Source: Climacium dendroides
Taxonomy: Eukaryota > Streptophyta > Bryopsida > Hypnales > Climaciaceae
Assembly: GCA_950106755.1 (NCBI GenBank)
Contig: OX467089.1
Coordinates: 6,016,501-6,080,500 of the forward strand
DNA length: 64,000 nt
Direction: 5' to 3'
Position 1 is the stretch's first letter. Every line of letters begins with the position of its first letter. The position numbers and the translations under genes were made by a program. This document shows, piece by piece, positions 12,590 to 25,625 of this stretch. The notes beneath the pieces were generated by a model. It searched no databases and was not told the DNA's origin. It saw nothing but the letters and a program-made list of their open reading frames with translations.

Positions 12590-14860
12590 AACTAACAACC
12601 ATGTTTGCACTTAAGACCTGAGGCATCTAGTAGTATTCAACGCCGATTAGGCTTATAAGCCTTGTTGGTATCTACCGCTAGTCCAAAGCCTGAAATACAA
12701 ACATTTTCAAGTAGTTTTGATGACTATTTAAGTATCTAAAACTATCTACAGGGTAAGGACAACTTACACCTACACTTGCATCACCACCAAACCTTATGAT
12801 CTGTTGGTCATCATTCCAGTCTTACCACAAAGGGAAACTAGCACCGCCCACTTGATGCACATTCAATGGTCTCGCCAGTCAATAACCCGACCTCACTACC
12901 ACAATACAACTAAAAATTGAAAGCGCCTAAACACGAACACAAAATGGGACAAAGTCTACCATAGGGAGAAGTACCAAGATAAAAACCAAGAAATCTACAT
13001 TGAATCCTCTTCCCCAAACAATACTTAAGAAAGAAAATAAAAGCAAATAGAATGCACCAAATGCATTCACATGTAAACCTCACCCAAACTCTCCAAATAG
13101 AAAGGCACTAAACCTTCCTTCACTCAATGTCGCAATTCAAATGACACCTAACAGCTTTCAATAGCTCCTAGGTTCACCACAACCCACTTGCAGCATCACT
13201 TGGTCACCAACTACTTAACACTACACATGCCAAGCATACATAGTGTCAGTCCCCATTTCCAACTCAGTTTGCCAAGTCCTAGTCACCGGAACTACTAGCA
13301 CACACTCCCATCATGACACCGGGCATGTCACTTAGTAACATGGGGCGGAACTTCCACCTTAATGTGCAAGGACCCATGGTGGCACTACTCACCATGGTCA
13401 TAACCGCCCTTGAGTGTCACTCCACTCTATGCTAACCTTTTTTGCATTTGCTACTCATTCACTAGAGGTAACCATCACTCACAACTCGGAACACATCCAA
13501 GGAGGCCTAGCAAGGAGTGGTACTCCACCCAACCGATGCCACAGGACACACACAAGTGTCCTATAGTACCTTGAAGTAGTGGTAAAATCACTACCACCAA
13601 CCATGAGTCATCGGGACTCACCAAGGCTTTAAGAGGGAGTAAAGAGGAAGACCAACTCCTCCTATAGTATTCTTTGTGGTATTTGGCAGCCCCTCCCATC
13701 TTAGGTCGAAAGAAGACCTTGGATAACCTTGGGTTGTAGAAGACCACCCACTTCCAACTCAAATCGCCAAGTTACGTCACCTTTTGGACTTCCGAACTTC
13801 CAACCGGTGTAATTTTACGCTCAGAGCTCCAAATCAACATGCGAGCCCATTTTAGACATCTAAGCGACAAGTAGATGCCGATAGACTACTCACTCGTCCC
13901 ATTTGGACAAGTTCTCGCAAAGTTATGGCCCTCTAAACATTCGGATTCACCGGGGGAGGTGTCATGCCTTCACTATGGCTCTTATTTTAGCCATAACTTT
14001 TGACTCATGTCTTAGAACCTCGTAACGCTTGTCATTTTAGGTTCCTTGTGTTCATAGCTTTTCAATGATATGCCACATGCCATACTTTATTGTGGGATTC
14101 ATTGGGAACCCCTCACATCTAGCCCTCAAGTGTCCCGACACCACCGGGACCCAATCAACTTTGAACGGCCATAACTTTTAGCTCACAACTCCAAATTGTG
14201 CGTTCTTTGCTCCATTAGAAGCATGTTGTTAAGAGCTTTCCAAAAATGTGTGACACTCTGCCGTTCACTTCAAAATCAGGGTGCAATTGCACCCTGTTTG
14301 ATCGGGAGTCTCTCCATTCTCCCTACCTAGTCTATTGCAAGGCTTGGGAAGTCACCCCCAAGGTCCTCACTTGCTCACTAAGGTTCATTGGGCACCCCAA
14401 GTAGATAGGGGCATGACACTTAAATTCTTATAACTTTCTTTAAAATGCTTCAAATGTTTTGATAAATGAGTCTTTAGAAAGCTAAAGAAGACTACTCTAA
14501 TGCTTCCGAATCTCGAAAGGAAAGGTGAAAACTACCAATTATGGTGTTCGCTCGAATCTCTGCCCCTCTTCGACTAAGTGGCAGCAAACCTTCCTCCACT
14601 CACTCGCTTATAATTTTTCACTTACAACTTTAAATCAAGCAAAAATGGTCTTTTTGGAAGCACAAAAACTTCAGAAGCAAACTCTTTAAATTCCATTGTA
14701 AAACTCAAAATACATCAAAAGTTATGACTCCTCAAAGTCACGGGTCACTTATCTTCTCTTCCCACACACAAATCCGACTAGGCAAAGGAAAAATGAGATC
14801 TACCTACCAAATAAACCCTAGAGTAGGGGGGCAACCCATATACAATCATCATGGGTTTCC
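12590..14860. repeat. Block of higher GC without coding potential, probably retroelement-derived
   Basis: For about 2.3 kb the DNA is clearly less AT-rich than its flanks but no frame has a recognisable product. Variants of the phrase GCCATAACTTTTGACTC recur (about 13,990; 14,163; weaker at 14,605) with surrounding words such as TCACAACTCC, suggesting a degenerate internal repeat. Non-coding parts of plant LTR elements often look like this, but I found no LTR pair, primer site or protein motif. Confidence 0.3.
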
Positions 14861-15089
14861 AAACCCTCATTAGTCATAAACAAGACCTTTTAGAAGGTTT
14901 ATTTCACCTCCAAAGGTCCAAACTACCACCAAAATTAAATTTCAATAAGTAAATCTCATTTAAACCTCTATTCTTCAATTCTAAATATATATGAACGAAC
15001 TATAAAATATAAAATGATCAATATACTAAATTAAAAGCCAAACATTTCAAATTTTATTGAAAAATATTGGTTAATGTAGAGTTGATCTA

Positions 15090-15168
15090 GTTTTATAGAT
15101 CATATCCATACATTGAAAATTTTATTGAAAATTTTTTATTGAAAAATATTGGATATGATCTATAAAAC
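15090..15168. repeat. Perfect 19-bp inverted repeat
   Basis: GTTTTATAGATCATATCCA at 15090-15108 is repeated as its reverse complement at 15150-15168, with a 41-bp AT-rich spacer containing copies of ATTGAAAAAT-like words. It could be the remnant of a small foldback element. Confidence 0.7.
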
Positions 15169-15249
15169 ATATTTCACAACTTTTGTTTAAGAGCTATCAT
15201 TGATCCTTAAAAGACCATTGTCCTCTTGCAAAATAAATTGAATTTTGGG

Positions 15250-16030
15250 CAAGTACACACATTCTCAATTTTTGTCATGATTTTTTGAAAAAAAATTTAG
15301 TGTAAAAAACCGCATTGACTTTCTAGGAATATAATTTTTGTCAAGTAAGCTCAAAGTAGAGGAAGCCAAGTAGTAAGAAAATCCAAAAAAATGTGAAATT
15401 TTTATTTCTATTTTTTTCCTTTATAGGTTGTATTTATATCTATATGGAAGACTTTTATTCATTGCATATGGATCAGTGATGTGAGAGCTATGAAGCATCT
15501 TGTTTTTTAGGCAATCATAGCAATTTCTTAAAAATTACAATATATTAGATTCATTTTTTAACTCATTTTTTACAATTTTTCAAAAAGACAAGTTCCACAT
15601 GGTTTAATTTTCTTGCTAGAAAAATCTAACCATTGGGATTAGTGCATTTCAATTTCATTTGAGATATTAAAATTTTATATTTTTCTTCTATCTTGTACAT
15701 ACTTCCATGCAACACTTTTTTTAATAATGAAGATTAAGTGTTGTTTTTTTTAGTTTTTTTATATAGACCCTCAACTCAATTCCCCACCATCAAGATTTAA
15801 AAACTCAATACTCTATAGTACAAAAAAATTTAGTGAAGAAGGTTCAAAGTCAAATAACTTGGTCATGCAAGGTTCAGAATAACTAGATTTCTTCTTTTTG
15901 AATGCAAATATCTTGCAATTTGTGTGGTTAAACTTTCTAAAATTCTTCTATACATTCTCATACTAGTGTGTTGTAAGATCCTAGAGTTAAATGCGTAAAA
16001 AAAAATTCTAAGCTTTTTGCTCTTGATAAT
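15250..16030. repeat. Dispersed AT-rich repeat, copy 1 (about 780 bp)
   Basis: It shares ordered blocks with 24,835-25,625: TGATTTTTTGAAAAAAA, then ACAAGTTCCACA(T/A)GGTTTAATT, then AACTCA..TCAAGATT, then GCAAATATCTTGCAAT and a closing AAGATC. Many substitutions and indels separate the copies. A weaker third copy lies at about 27,240-27,720. Confidence 0.55.
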
Positions 16031-16686
16031 AGAAATGGCAGTATTGAGTGTGTTTTTTTTATGAAAAAAGCTTTGGTCCTTTAGGATCATATCATAATTC
16101 AAAGTAAAATTATATAATACATCATTATTTTGAAAATTTGGATTATTACTAATCTTTACAGAGTGTGATTTAAAAAGATTTAAGATCAAATTTTATAAAT
16201 GATAAGTTTACAAATAGAAATTGTACAAAACTTAAAATTTAAAATATTGTAAGTTTACGATCTTTCAAATATAAAGGCTAAAGATTTTAAAATTTCAACA
16301 TTTCAAATTTGCAAATAGACTAGGAGGCCTCTAATGTAGAAACATCACTAATCTCGCTATCAATGCAATATGTATAGAAAGTTGGTATTTTTGTGGCCTT
16401 GGTTTTTGCAATGAATTTTAATGCCTCTTATAGAATTCAATCCCAAATACTTTATCATACTACTAAAATCATAACTCCCTCTCTAATATCACAAATGCTA
16501 CCATTAATATTAGGGGCTTGTGCTTGCTATGCTATGCATTCACTATATTACATATTAGTAAAATTTTGATATATTTGAATAGAATGCATAATAATGATTT
16601 CAATAAGTCTTTAAAATAGTTATTTAAAATATTTTATAAAAAATATTTTCAATCATGCTTACATAAAAATCGTATTTTCATACAAT

Positions 16687-16830
16687 GTGATATTACAGAA
16701 ATAGAGTAGCAGTTTGGAATCACTTCTGTAATATCACTTTTTACAAAGGGTGATATTATAAAAATAATATAGTTGTTGCAATTAAGGTGATACTAAAGAG
16801 GATCCATAGGATGATATTATAGAAGTAGCA
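16687..16830. repeat. Inverted and direct repeats of a GTGATATTACAGAA motif
   Basis: GTGATATTACAGAA at 16687-16700 appears as its exact reverse complement at 16724-16737. Looser direct copies follow near 16,750 and 16,812 (GATGATATTATAGAAGTAGC). Confidence 0.6.
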
Positions 16831-19800
16831 AATCCATTGCTTCTCTTGGCTTTACATTTCTTTGCACTTCTATGATTTTGTGCTTTTATGAGCTTTGAGC
16901 TTTCATGATTTCAATTTTCTGTTGCTACTACTAAATGATTTTGAGAAATTTATTCAATTGAATTGATTTTGGATTTCACAACAATTAAGTTGTTCACAAA
17001 GTTTTTGAGATTTATAAGTTTTTCTTTTCAATTCTTCAATTTGGGTTGCCATTTTCTGTAACAATGGAGTCAAATTTCTAATGCATTCTAATGTATGTGT
17101 ATCTTTTATAGTATTTACCATTGCATATGTTTCATTCATCATTCAAAAAAATTCTATTGTACATTTCAATATACGCTTACTTAAAGATTTTAGTCATTTT
17201 TATTTGAAGATTTATTGAAATTTTTGTTTTGCATTCTATTTAATACATAAAAATTCTTATAAAATTTTAGTGATGAATGCGTAGCATAGCAAGCGCCAAC
17301 CGCTAGTGCCCTTCTAAATTTCCAATTTTTTTACAAATTAAACTATATTAATCAAGCCAATTATTCCCTAACGGACTAGGGAACGGACTAGAAGCCTATT
17401 TGAGGCTTTTGTATTTTTAATTAGTTAAGTCATTCTAAAGTTGAATTTGTCCATTAAGTGGTTGTAGAATTATCAAATAAAATGTGTATTTGGTCTAAAC
17501 TAAAGCAATTAAAGTGCCATTTTAACTAATTTTTTAAATTCAAAATAATCTCATGTATCTTAATTTTGAAGTAAACTAATATTGAATCAGAATGTTAAAT
17601 TAACCAAACTTCATTAACTTTAAGATATTTATGTTGAAACTTCAAAAAATAATAAGTTAGTTTTTCATTGTATATATTTTTAAAACATAATAATAATAAA
17701 ATGTATGTGGCTCTAGGCTTATTGCAAGTTGATGACTTTTTTGAAACATTATTGAATTTTAATTGTTAAATTTTAGTATTTTAATGTTTATTGAATTTTT
17801 TCCATCCAATATGATTAACTTGACAAGTGGATCTCCAACAAGTCACCAGATTTGTAGACATTTGCAAATTTGTAAATTAAAATAAGAACTAGTTTGCATA
17901 AGGTTTTATTCCAAGTTTAAATTCCAACTCAAATAAAAATTATGGAAGCCAATTTTACCTATGAGGCATTCTAGTTTTTGAAAATTCTATATTATTGAAA
18001 GACAAATGTTATATATTCTACATAGTATCTTGAAATATGGGCTACTAATTAGCCTTGAAATTGTGAATGTAATGAATGAAGTAAGAAGAGTCATACAAAT
18101 TATCTTCAATTAGATTTTGGTCCCCAATTATATAACATTTGTGAAAGGTGAAGTTTTGAACTTTAAACTTTCAATGAAAAAAAGTGGAATTTTATACATG
18201 ATTCATGATTTACAAATATAGAATTTTTTAAAATCACATTCATCTTTATCAAAGTCATATTTTAAATAATACTTATGTTTTTCATTTCTTTCATTCTTTT
18301 GTTGTATTTATTTTAGATTCCTAATAGCATTTCAAATAGTAAGATACTAAGTAGTTTCTTGAATATATGCTATGAGGTTTCAATGTTGGGAGTAATAAAA
18401 TATCTAGTAAAAGAATATGATAGAAAATATATATGATAAGGCTATACACAAAGTAGTTGTAAACAGCATTAGTACAGTGAAATAAAATCAAATAGACTAG
18501 ATGATATTAAAATTGACTATCTTTAATCCTTAAAAGAAGGGAGTTGGTTTATGAAGACATTGTCAAAAACTATGTTATTTTGATGTGTTATTCAAAAATA
18601 GAAATTGGAACTATTTGTTGGAACTTCAATTGTACAAAACTAAATTAAAATATTTTACCAAAGCATAAAAAAATTTAGTTCATTTGACCACATAAATTGA
18701 AAGATTGTAGCATTTGAAGTGAGGAAAAAAACTTTTTTTTCAATCCTACAAAATAGGGTCAACAAACTTTAGGCCCTTTTTGTAGTGAAATTTTTACTCT
18801 TTACAAAAATGAGGATTTTGGCCATTTGTAAAAATATAATGTTGGGTTCACTCATGAAAATTTTGAGAAACAAATATAGAGTCTAGCTTACTGTATATAG
18901 CTTGCAATGCAAACAAATTAAGTAGATTGACAATACACTAGTCATTTTTTGATGATTTCTTGTGAAATGAAGAAATTTTTTATTTGAGATTCAAACAATG
19001 AAAATTTAGAGAAAAACATTTGGAATATATGGAAAAAAATTTCAAGAATTTTGACTCTATAAATTGCAAGATCCTAGGACGAATTTAGAAGAATATGTTT
19101 TTTTCTTGAAACCATATCAATGTAACGAACAAATTTTGACTCCTCTTAGAATATGATTTGAAGACTAAAATTTTATTTATATTTGAATAGTTGTATGACA
19201 TATTTTATTAGTTACATATGTGCAAGCATACGTGCTACATTTCAAAAGTTGATGAGTAATTTTGCAAAAGAATCCCCAAAGATTCCTAAATTGCCTTAGC
19301 TTTTGGAGGTTGCTAAGGCAATGTAGCTATAACTTTCGATCTAGGACCCAATTAGAAAAAAAATTAGTTTTTCACCAAGGTGGTACACATTTATATATTG
19401 TTTCAAAATTTCACGATTATCAGACTAAAAATGATGTTCTAGGAATTTATCCAAGATTTCTTGCATATGTTGCATGGACACTTGGTCCTTTAGAGGTTAA
19501 GAAAAAAATATTGAACCAATAAACAAATGTATTATATATTAATTCTATACTCACAAGGATGCCTAATCATAGATAGAATAATAAATCTATTGTTTAAAAC
19601 TTTTAGTTTACTCCATTTATAGATAGTAATAATCAAAGTTTTTCTATTATTGCTTACAATTATTATTTTTATATTCAACACTTTTTTAACCTCTAAAGGA
19701 TGTAGGTGTATTTCAAGCAAAAATTGTCAAAGACTACCACTATCTCAATGAAAACAAATATGAAAATTAATTTTGGGAAGAAGCTCATTACACTAAACTA

Positions 19801-22800
19801 CTATAGGAAAATGTAAGAATTTGTTCAAAACCTTTTACTATATAGATTGCAAGATTATAGCATTGAAATTTAGAAGAAAATGGTTATTTACTTTCCTATT
19901 TGTTATTTGTTTTTGATTGCATATTTTTTTTACCATTGCATTCTATACCATGCTAGTTATATGATGCTAAATTTTAGAAGCAAAAGAGGGATATAATATT
20001 ATTTGTTTGAAGTTGCCCACCTTACCTATTTTTATTTTAAGCAATATAACTTTTAATTTGGGCACCTACTCAACATTCTTTTTTCTATGATAGAGGTACA
20101 CTTCCACACCTTGTGACAAAACTTTGGAAAACATTTAAGCATTCAATGTTGACTTCATAGAAATATGTTAAAAATTTAATTCGTCCATTTTAAGACAAAC
20201 TAGTTCTTTTTTAGGGATTGAAAATTAGTGAAAAGAACTAAATTCTCCAACATCTTGTCTTCCACTTTAAAAAAAAATACAACTTATAATTTTCCATAGA
20301 AGATCATATTTAGAAACTTTCAATTGGGTGAAAGAAGTGATGAAATGCAAAATTAACCAACCTCAAAATAGTGACAATGTTTTACATTTGCCACTAAGAT
20401 AAATTAATTAGGCCCCAAACAAGGGATAGTTATCCCTAGGCTTGAATCCAATTATCTAATGTGCGACCCCAAAAAAGAAATTCAAATTTCCAGGGCACAA
20501 TAGGTTGGGATATAATTGAATTTTTTGGTATGAAATTTAGATTTTATGCTCAATACATTATTGTTTAAGTACCATGAGTCCAAAGTATTCAAATGAATAA
20601 ATAATTTGAACATCTCATTTTTTGATTCAATTATTTGAAAGGTTGAAAAACACATATTTTACAACACATATTAATCTTATTTGAAACTTAAGAGGTGAGA
20701 GGTAAAGTAAAACCCATAAGAAAGGCCAATTCCATCTTCGTCATGATTTATATTTTTTGGATTGCTATTGCTTCAAAGTAAAACAACATTATGATATGAG
20801 TTTATAGTATGGGGTAAAACAACCCCATGCCACTCAATTTTGTGACATCTACAAAACTCTCCCATTTGTATTAGTCACCTATCTATTACCACAATCTTAG
20901 GAATTCCTTAGCATCATGATTATATTTGGAGAAAAGACACATCAATGTGTGGATTAGTATGGGTCTACTCACACTTTATCAATTTAATCTCAACAAACTT
21001 TGAAAAATCACAAAAAGTTCATTTTTGTCCAAATGTCTTAATTCAATTAGCAAGTTTTTTTCTCAAACTTTCCAATCCCTAAAAAAGATGTGAATTGACA
21101 TAATATAGCTTCTCCAAGGTACCTAGATAGCAAAGTTGCGTGATAATAGGCATGTTTATTTTGTGATCTTTGTTGTGGTGTAGTATGCAAAGCAAAGCTT
21201 CTTTTTGTCTTTCTAATACTAGATGGCATTGGAAAAAAAATACGTTGGTTAAAAAATTGTAAAATTTTTTGCCAGAAAACTTTGAATGAAAAAACAATTT
21301 AGATGAGATCACTAGATTGTGGATGAAAATACAATTAGAGACATGTGCTATGTACGAATGTGATATTTTATATTTAATATGTGGATGAATGTTGAAACGT
21401 GGAGCACCACCATAACATTTTATAATTTATATAAAGTAGTGTGTTGTAAAACCACCTCTCTCCTTCAAATTGCCCCTATTTTTAGCTTGAGAATGGAGAT
21501 GAGGTGATCTTTAACCCTGGAGTGCTCCGACATCCATTTCTTAGACGATGAATAGATTGAAGTTCTTGTTTCTGTCTCGTTCCTGCTTGGATGAAAGTTA
21601 TCCTAATTTTGGGTGATACTTTTTCAAGTTCTTGTCTTATCTAATGGTTGGATTTGGTGTTCACAGATTACAAATATTTCTAAAATTACAAATGTGGAAG
21701 TGTGTCAAGTGGTCAAATTGCATTGACTCTAGTTCAAAACTAGGTTTGCAAAAATGAGCTCATAGATGTAAAGAACACAAAAATTTCAAAAAATCACTAT
21801 GTCAAGAGAATCTCATTTTGACTCCATTCCAATAAGTTTTGCTCAAAAAATGATAATATTTTGCTTGTAATCAAATTTTGAAGGAGTTTCAAAATTTTCC
21901 TTTCCAAATTTATAGAAAAATATTGGTGATGGCATTGGTGAATCTAACCATACGGATGGAATGTAAAACTCAAAATCTACAACTTTCCTTTGTATATCAC
22001 TTCTAAAATATTCTTCTAAATAGCACTTTATAATGATTTTCTCCAAATCGTCAATTCTAGAGAAGAGTCCAAATGCTCCAGGGTTGAATGGAACACCTTA
22101 GCAATTGAATGAATCAAAGAATTTTTATTTATTTTTAATTGCAAGAGCCAATCACTGTCTTTGATTTCTGCCTATCTCTTTACAAGTTGTAAGTGGACGG
22201 ATTTTGAGAGACCTATGGTCACAAATCTTTGAAAATTTATAACTAATTCAAAAATGGTTAAAAAAATACAAAACCGCTTATGTTAAGTTCCACATCTATT
22301 TTTCTTTCTCTGAAAAATGATCTAAAAATATTTTTGTCCACGAAAACCTATGAAAAAGGTGCACCAGCTCTTAAATGGTGGCTTCTGGAGCATACTACCT
22401 TAGCCACTTTTGCACTTCATAAAAAATGAAAAAAAAGAAGCCCTGATGCAATGCACGGCCGCCATTTCTAAAATAATGGGTTGCATTGAGATAATATTAA
22501 CAATGCTAAATTAGGCCCTATATTATTAAAATTAACAACAGTTTGTGCCAATGGCTGACTTCCAATTCTGTACATCACCACAAGAATTGTGTGCCAGATT
22601 TGCAAAATCTTTTCACAACTATCTCACAAACTGAATACAGTTATGAACAGAAAAAAAAATTATTGACCAAATTGCCTTTAGGGAGGTGACGTGGCATTCC
22701 CTAAATGGATTATAATTGTACCTCCTACCTCTCCACTTCTATAAAATAAGGTGGGTACACCTAAAATCACATCCTCCCTAAAATCGCCTTCATCAACGAT

Positions 22801-24834
22801 GCGTATGTCTCCCAAATCAGCATGTACGTATGTGGAAGAAATGATTTAAGAACATCTAGTGAAAAAGAATTGACCCTTTGTAATTGTTTGCATTGAATTG
22901 TTGACCTTGAGTTCAAAACTTTTGCATACAGTATCCAAATAATAGTGATTTTGTCAATTTTTAAAAAGTAATTGAGTTGGAAGTCATATATTGTACATTA
23001 TGACAATAAACTATGAATTTTCAAAATGCTAAGTATAGGTCTACTTATAGGCTCTTATAAAGAGAGGTTTCACATTGCAAGCAAGAATTTGTAGGGGTCA
23101 ATGTTAGAAACTAGATATAGGTAGGTCTGCAATTACCTTTCAGTTATTGGAACTTGAGGAAGATATAATTGTAGGCACTACTTTTAGTAAGTTTGAATGG
23201 TTCAATCTAATAAAAGATCATTTAATAACCAATGTTGATTACTAATGTTATAATGAAGTAGCTAAAAGGGAGCAACATTCTTCAAATATTAAAAGATCCC
23301 TACTAGATTGTCAAAAAATTCCCCCCAAAAAGGACACAAAGTGAGTGGAAGCTCTTAATAAATTGAATAAATAGATAAGATGTGTTGTTGTCCTAAGTGA
23401 AAAGATATCTAGGCCAAAGAAGATTGAAGACCAAAGAATAAAGGTTTTTAAGGCCTCATACTAATTGGATTGAGCTTGTGTACAAATTTCAAAGTTGTCT
23501 ATACCTCATGGAAACCTTTGATTGTATTTGGGACATGTCCAAGGATATAATAAATTACTCACTTTTATGCAAACATTTTGAAGAAAAATTAAGCACAATT
23601 GGACCTAATTATAATTTAGATACAATTTTCTACTTTCCAAGAGTATTCTTGTCACCTTCAAGATTATCTACTTGTTTAGCCAATACAATATGGAAGTGGG
23701 TACTTTGGTCCATATTGATACGAAGAAGTTAAGTTTCAAATTTCTATTCATTTGAGGTACCTTTTGATATAATTATTCTATTTTAACATTGAATTTTGAA
23801 GATCAAAATATTGTATCTTGATACTTGATGGTTGCTAAGGAGTGTGTCTTTTCAATAAAGATCTTTGAACATCATTTTCAAATAGTAATTTATAAGTGAA
23901 GCTTTTCTAAGGGTATTAAAGGATTAATTTAATGGAGTCCTATAATATATATAAAAGTGTGATGTTGCATGGTTTAATGGAATTATTTGACCTCTTAATC
24001 TTTGAATTATAAATAGAAAATTAGCCTTAAAATTAATGTCCAAGCATATTAATTTTTAAATTAATTTTGACTATTTAAAATTATAGGATATATTTTCTTC
24101 CATTTATTGGTATATTTTTCTATTTTTCCAAGGCTTCCTAAATGATGCATTTCAACTCAAAAAATATTTACATAAAACACTACTTTTATCCATTTTAGAA
24201 CTTTTGGAATTAATAATGTATTTGACAATGTACAAGTCATACAAGTCATTTAGAACCTTTTTGCATTTGTTAGTAGATGAGATTCACCTACTCAACAAGA
24301 CCCCAAGTTCCCCCAAGTTCTTGGATTGTGGAAACTAGACCATAGCAACAATTTGATGTGGCAAAGCAACTACAATGTCAAATAATAATAATAATAATTT
24401 TTAGTTTTTTAAGTTCATTATTATTTTACTATCAGCAATGTTTATTTAAACTTTTCATATCATTTTCTCTTTCTACCTTTGTGTGGAGCAAAGTGAAACA
24501 TTTTTTTTATGTTTTTAAATTTCATAAGTCTTAGTTCACTACATCATTTATCAACAAATTACATGCTAAAAAAAATATTGGATGAGGTTGCTAAATACTA
24601 TTTTTTGGAGGATTTCCTAAGGCTCTATGGGTTCAAAGATTTGAAAGTAACTTCTTATAACATAATGACCTAAATACTAAATGTAGAGAGGAAGTTTTGA
24701 TGCTTTTGGTTATCTAGAGTTTGCTAAGTACACATCAAGGTGAATTGCTCCAAATTGTGATTTTTTTCTAAAATTAACTCCTATGAATACTTACCTAAAA
24801 ATTAACTCTTCAATGGATATGTGAAGGTTTGAAT
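16831..24834. other. About 8 kb of AT-rich gene-free DNA
   Basis: The scattered open frames are short and AT-biased with no family signature. The phrase TATAAATTGCAAGATCCTAG near 19,060 recurs loosely near 19,840 and resembles the inverse of part of the 780-bp dispersed repeat, so decayed repeat copies probably make up some of this stretch. Confidence 0.4.
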
Positions 24835-25625
24835 ATATTCCTATTATCTCAATTTTTGAAATGATTTTTTGAAAAAAATTTAAGGTAAAAAAACATATTA
24901 GCTTTTGAGAGATGTCATTTTAATTGGTGACCAAGAGGAAAAGTTATGCACTTCTAAGCTCAAAATGCTCAAGCCTAAGTAACTACACCAAAAAGAACTT
25001 GACATAGTTTTTTTTTAATTTTAAATTTTTTAAAATTTGATTGCTATAGATTGTATTTTTGTCAACATCAAAATCCTTGATACATTACATTTGAAATAAT
25101 GATGTGAAGGTTAAAGAGCTTTTTGTTTTGTGAGCAACCATTGCATCTTTGTGAAAAAATAACTTATTGAATTTGTTTTTTAATTCAAATTTTAATTATA
25201 CTTTTCAAGAAAAACAAGTTCCACAAGGTTTAATTATTTTTGTTAGAACAATCACATCGTTGAGATTTGTGTGTTATAATGTTATTTTAGGGCTATTAAT
25301 GATTTAGTTTTTCCCTTTTTTTCATACCTAATTTTACTTAATAACTTTTTAACGAATAAAAATTGTGTTTTTCTTGAATTTTTTTTCTTAGATTCTCAAC
25401 TCATTTCTTCAAGATTAAAATTTTTTTAATTAAAATTTTTTAGAACAAAATGTTTCAGCTAAGGATTCAAAGTCTTAGAATCTAGGCATTCAACATGCTG
25501 AAAAATTTGTTTTGTTCACTTCAAGTGCAAATATCTTGCAATCTAAGTGGTCAAAATTTAGAATTTTTTTCTAAAATTAGTATACTAGTCTAGCACAAGA
25601 TCTTATAAAAAAATAATTTTAAAAA
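24835..25625. repeat. Dispersed AT-rich repeat, copy 2
   Basis: This is the counterpart of 15,250-16,030, in the same orientation and block order (GATTTTTTGAAAAAAATTTA, AACAAGTTCCACAAGGTTT, GCAAATATCTTGCAATC). There is no coding content. Confidence 0.55.

Noticed and set aside
12590..14860. Possible LTR retrotransposon
   Set aside because: No repeated LTR pair, primer site, polypurine tract or gag/pol motif could be found in the window; kept only as a low-confidence repeat.
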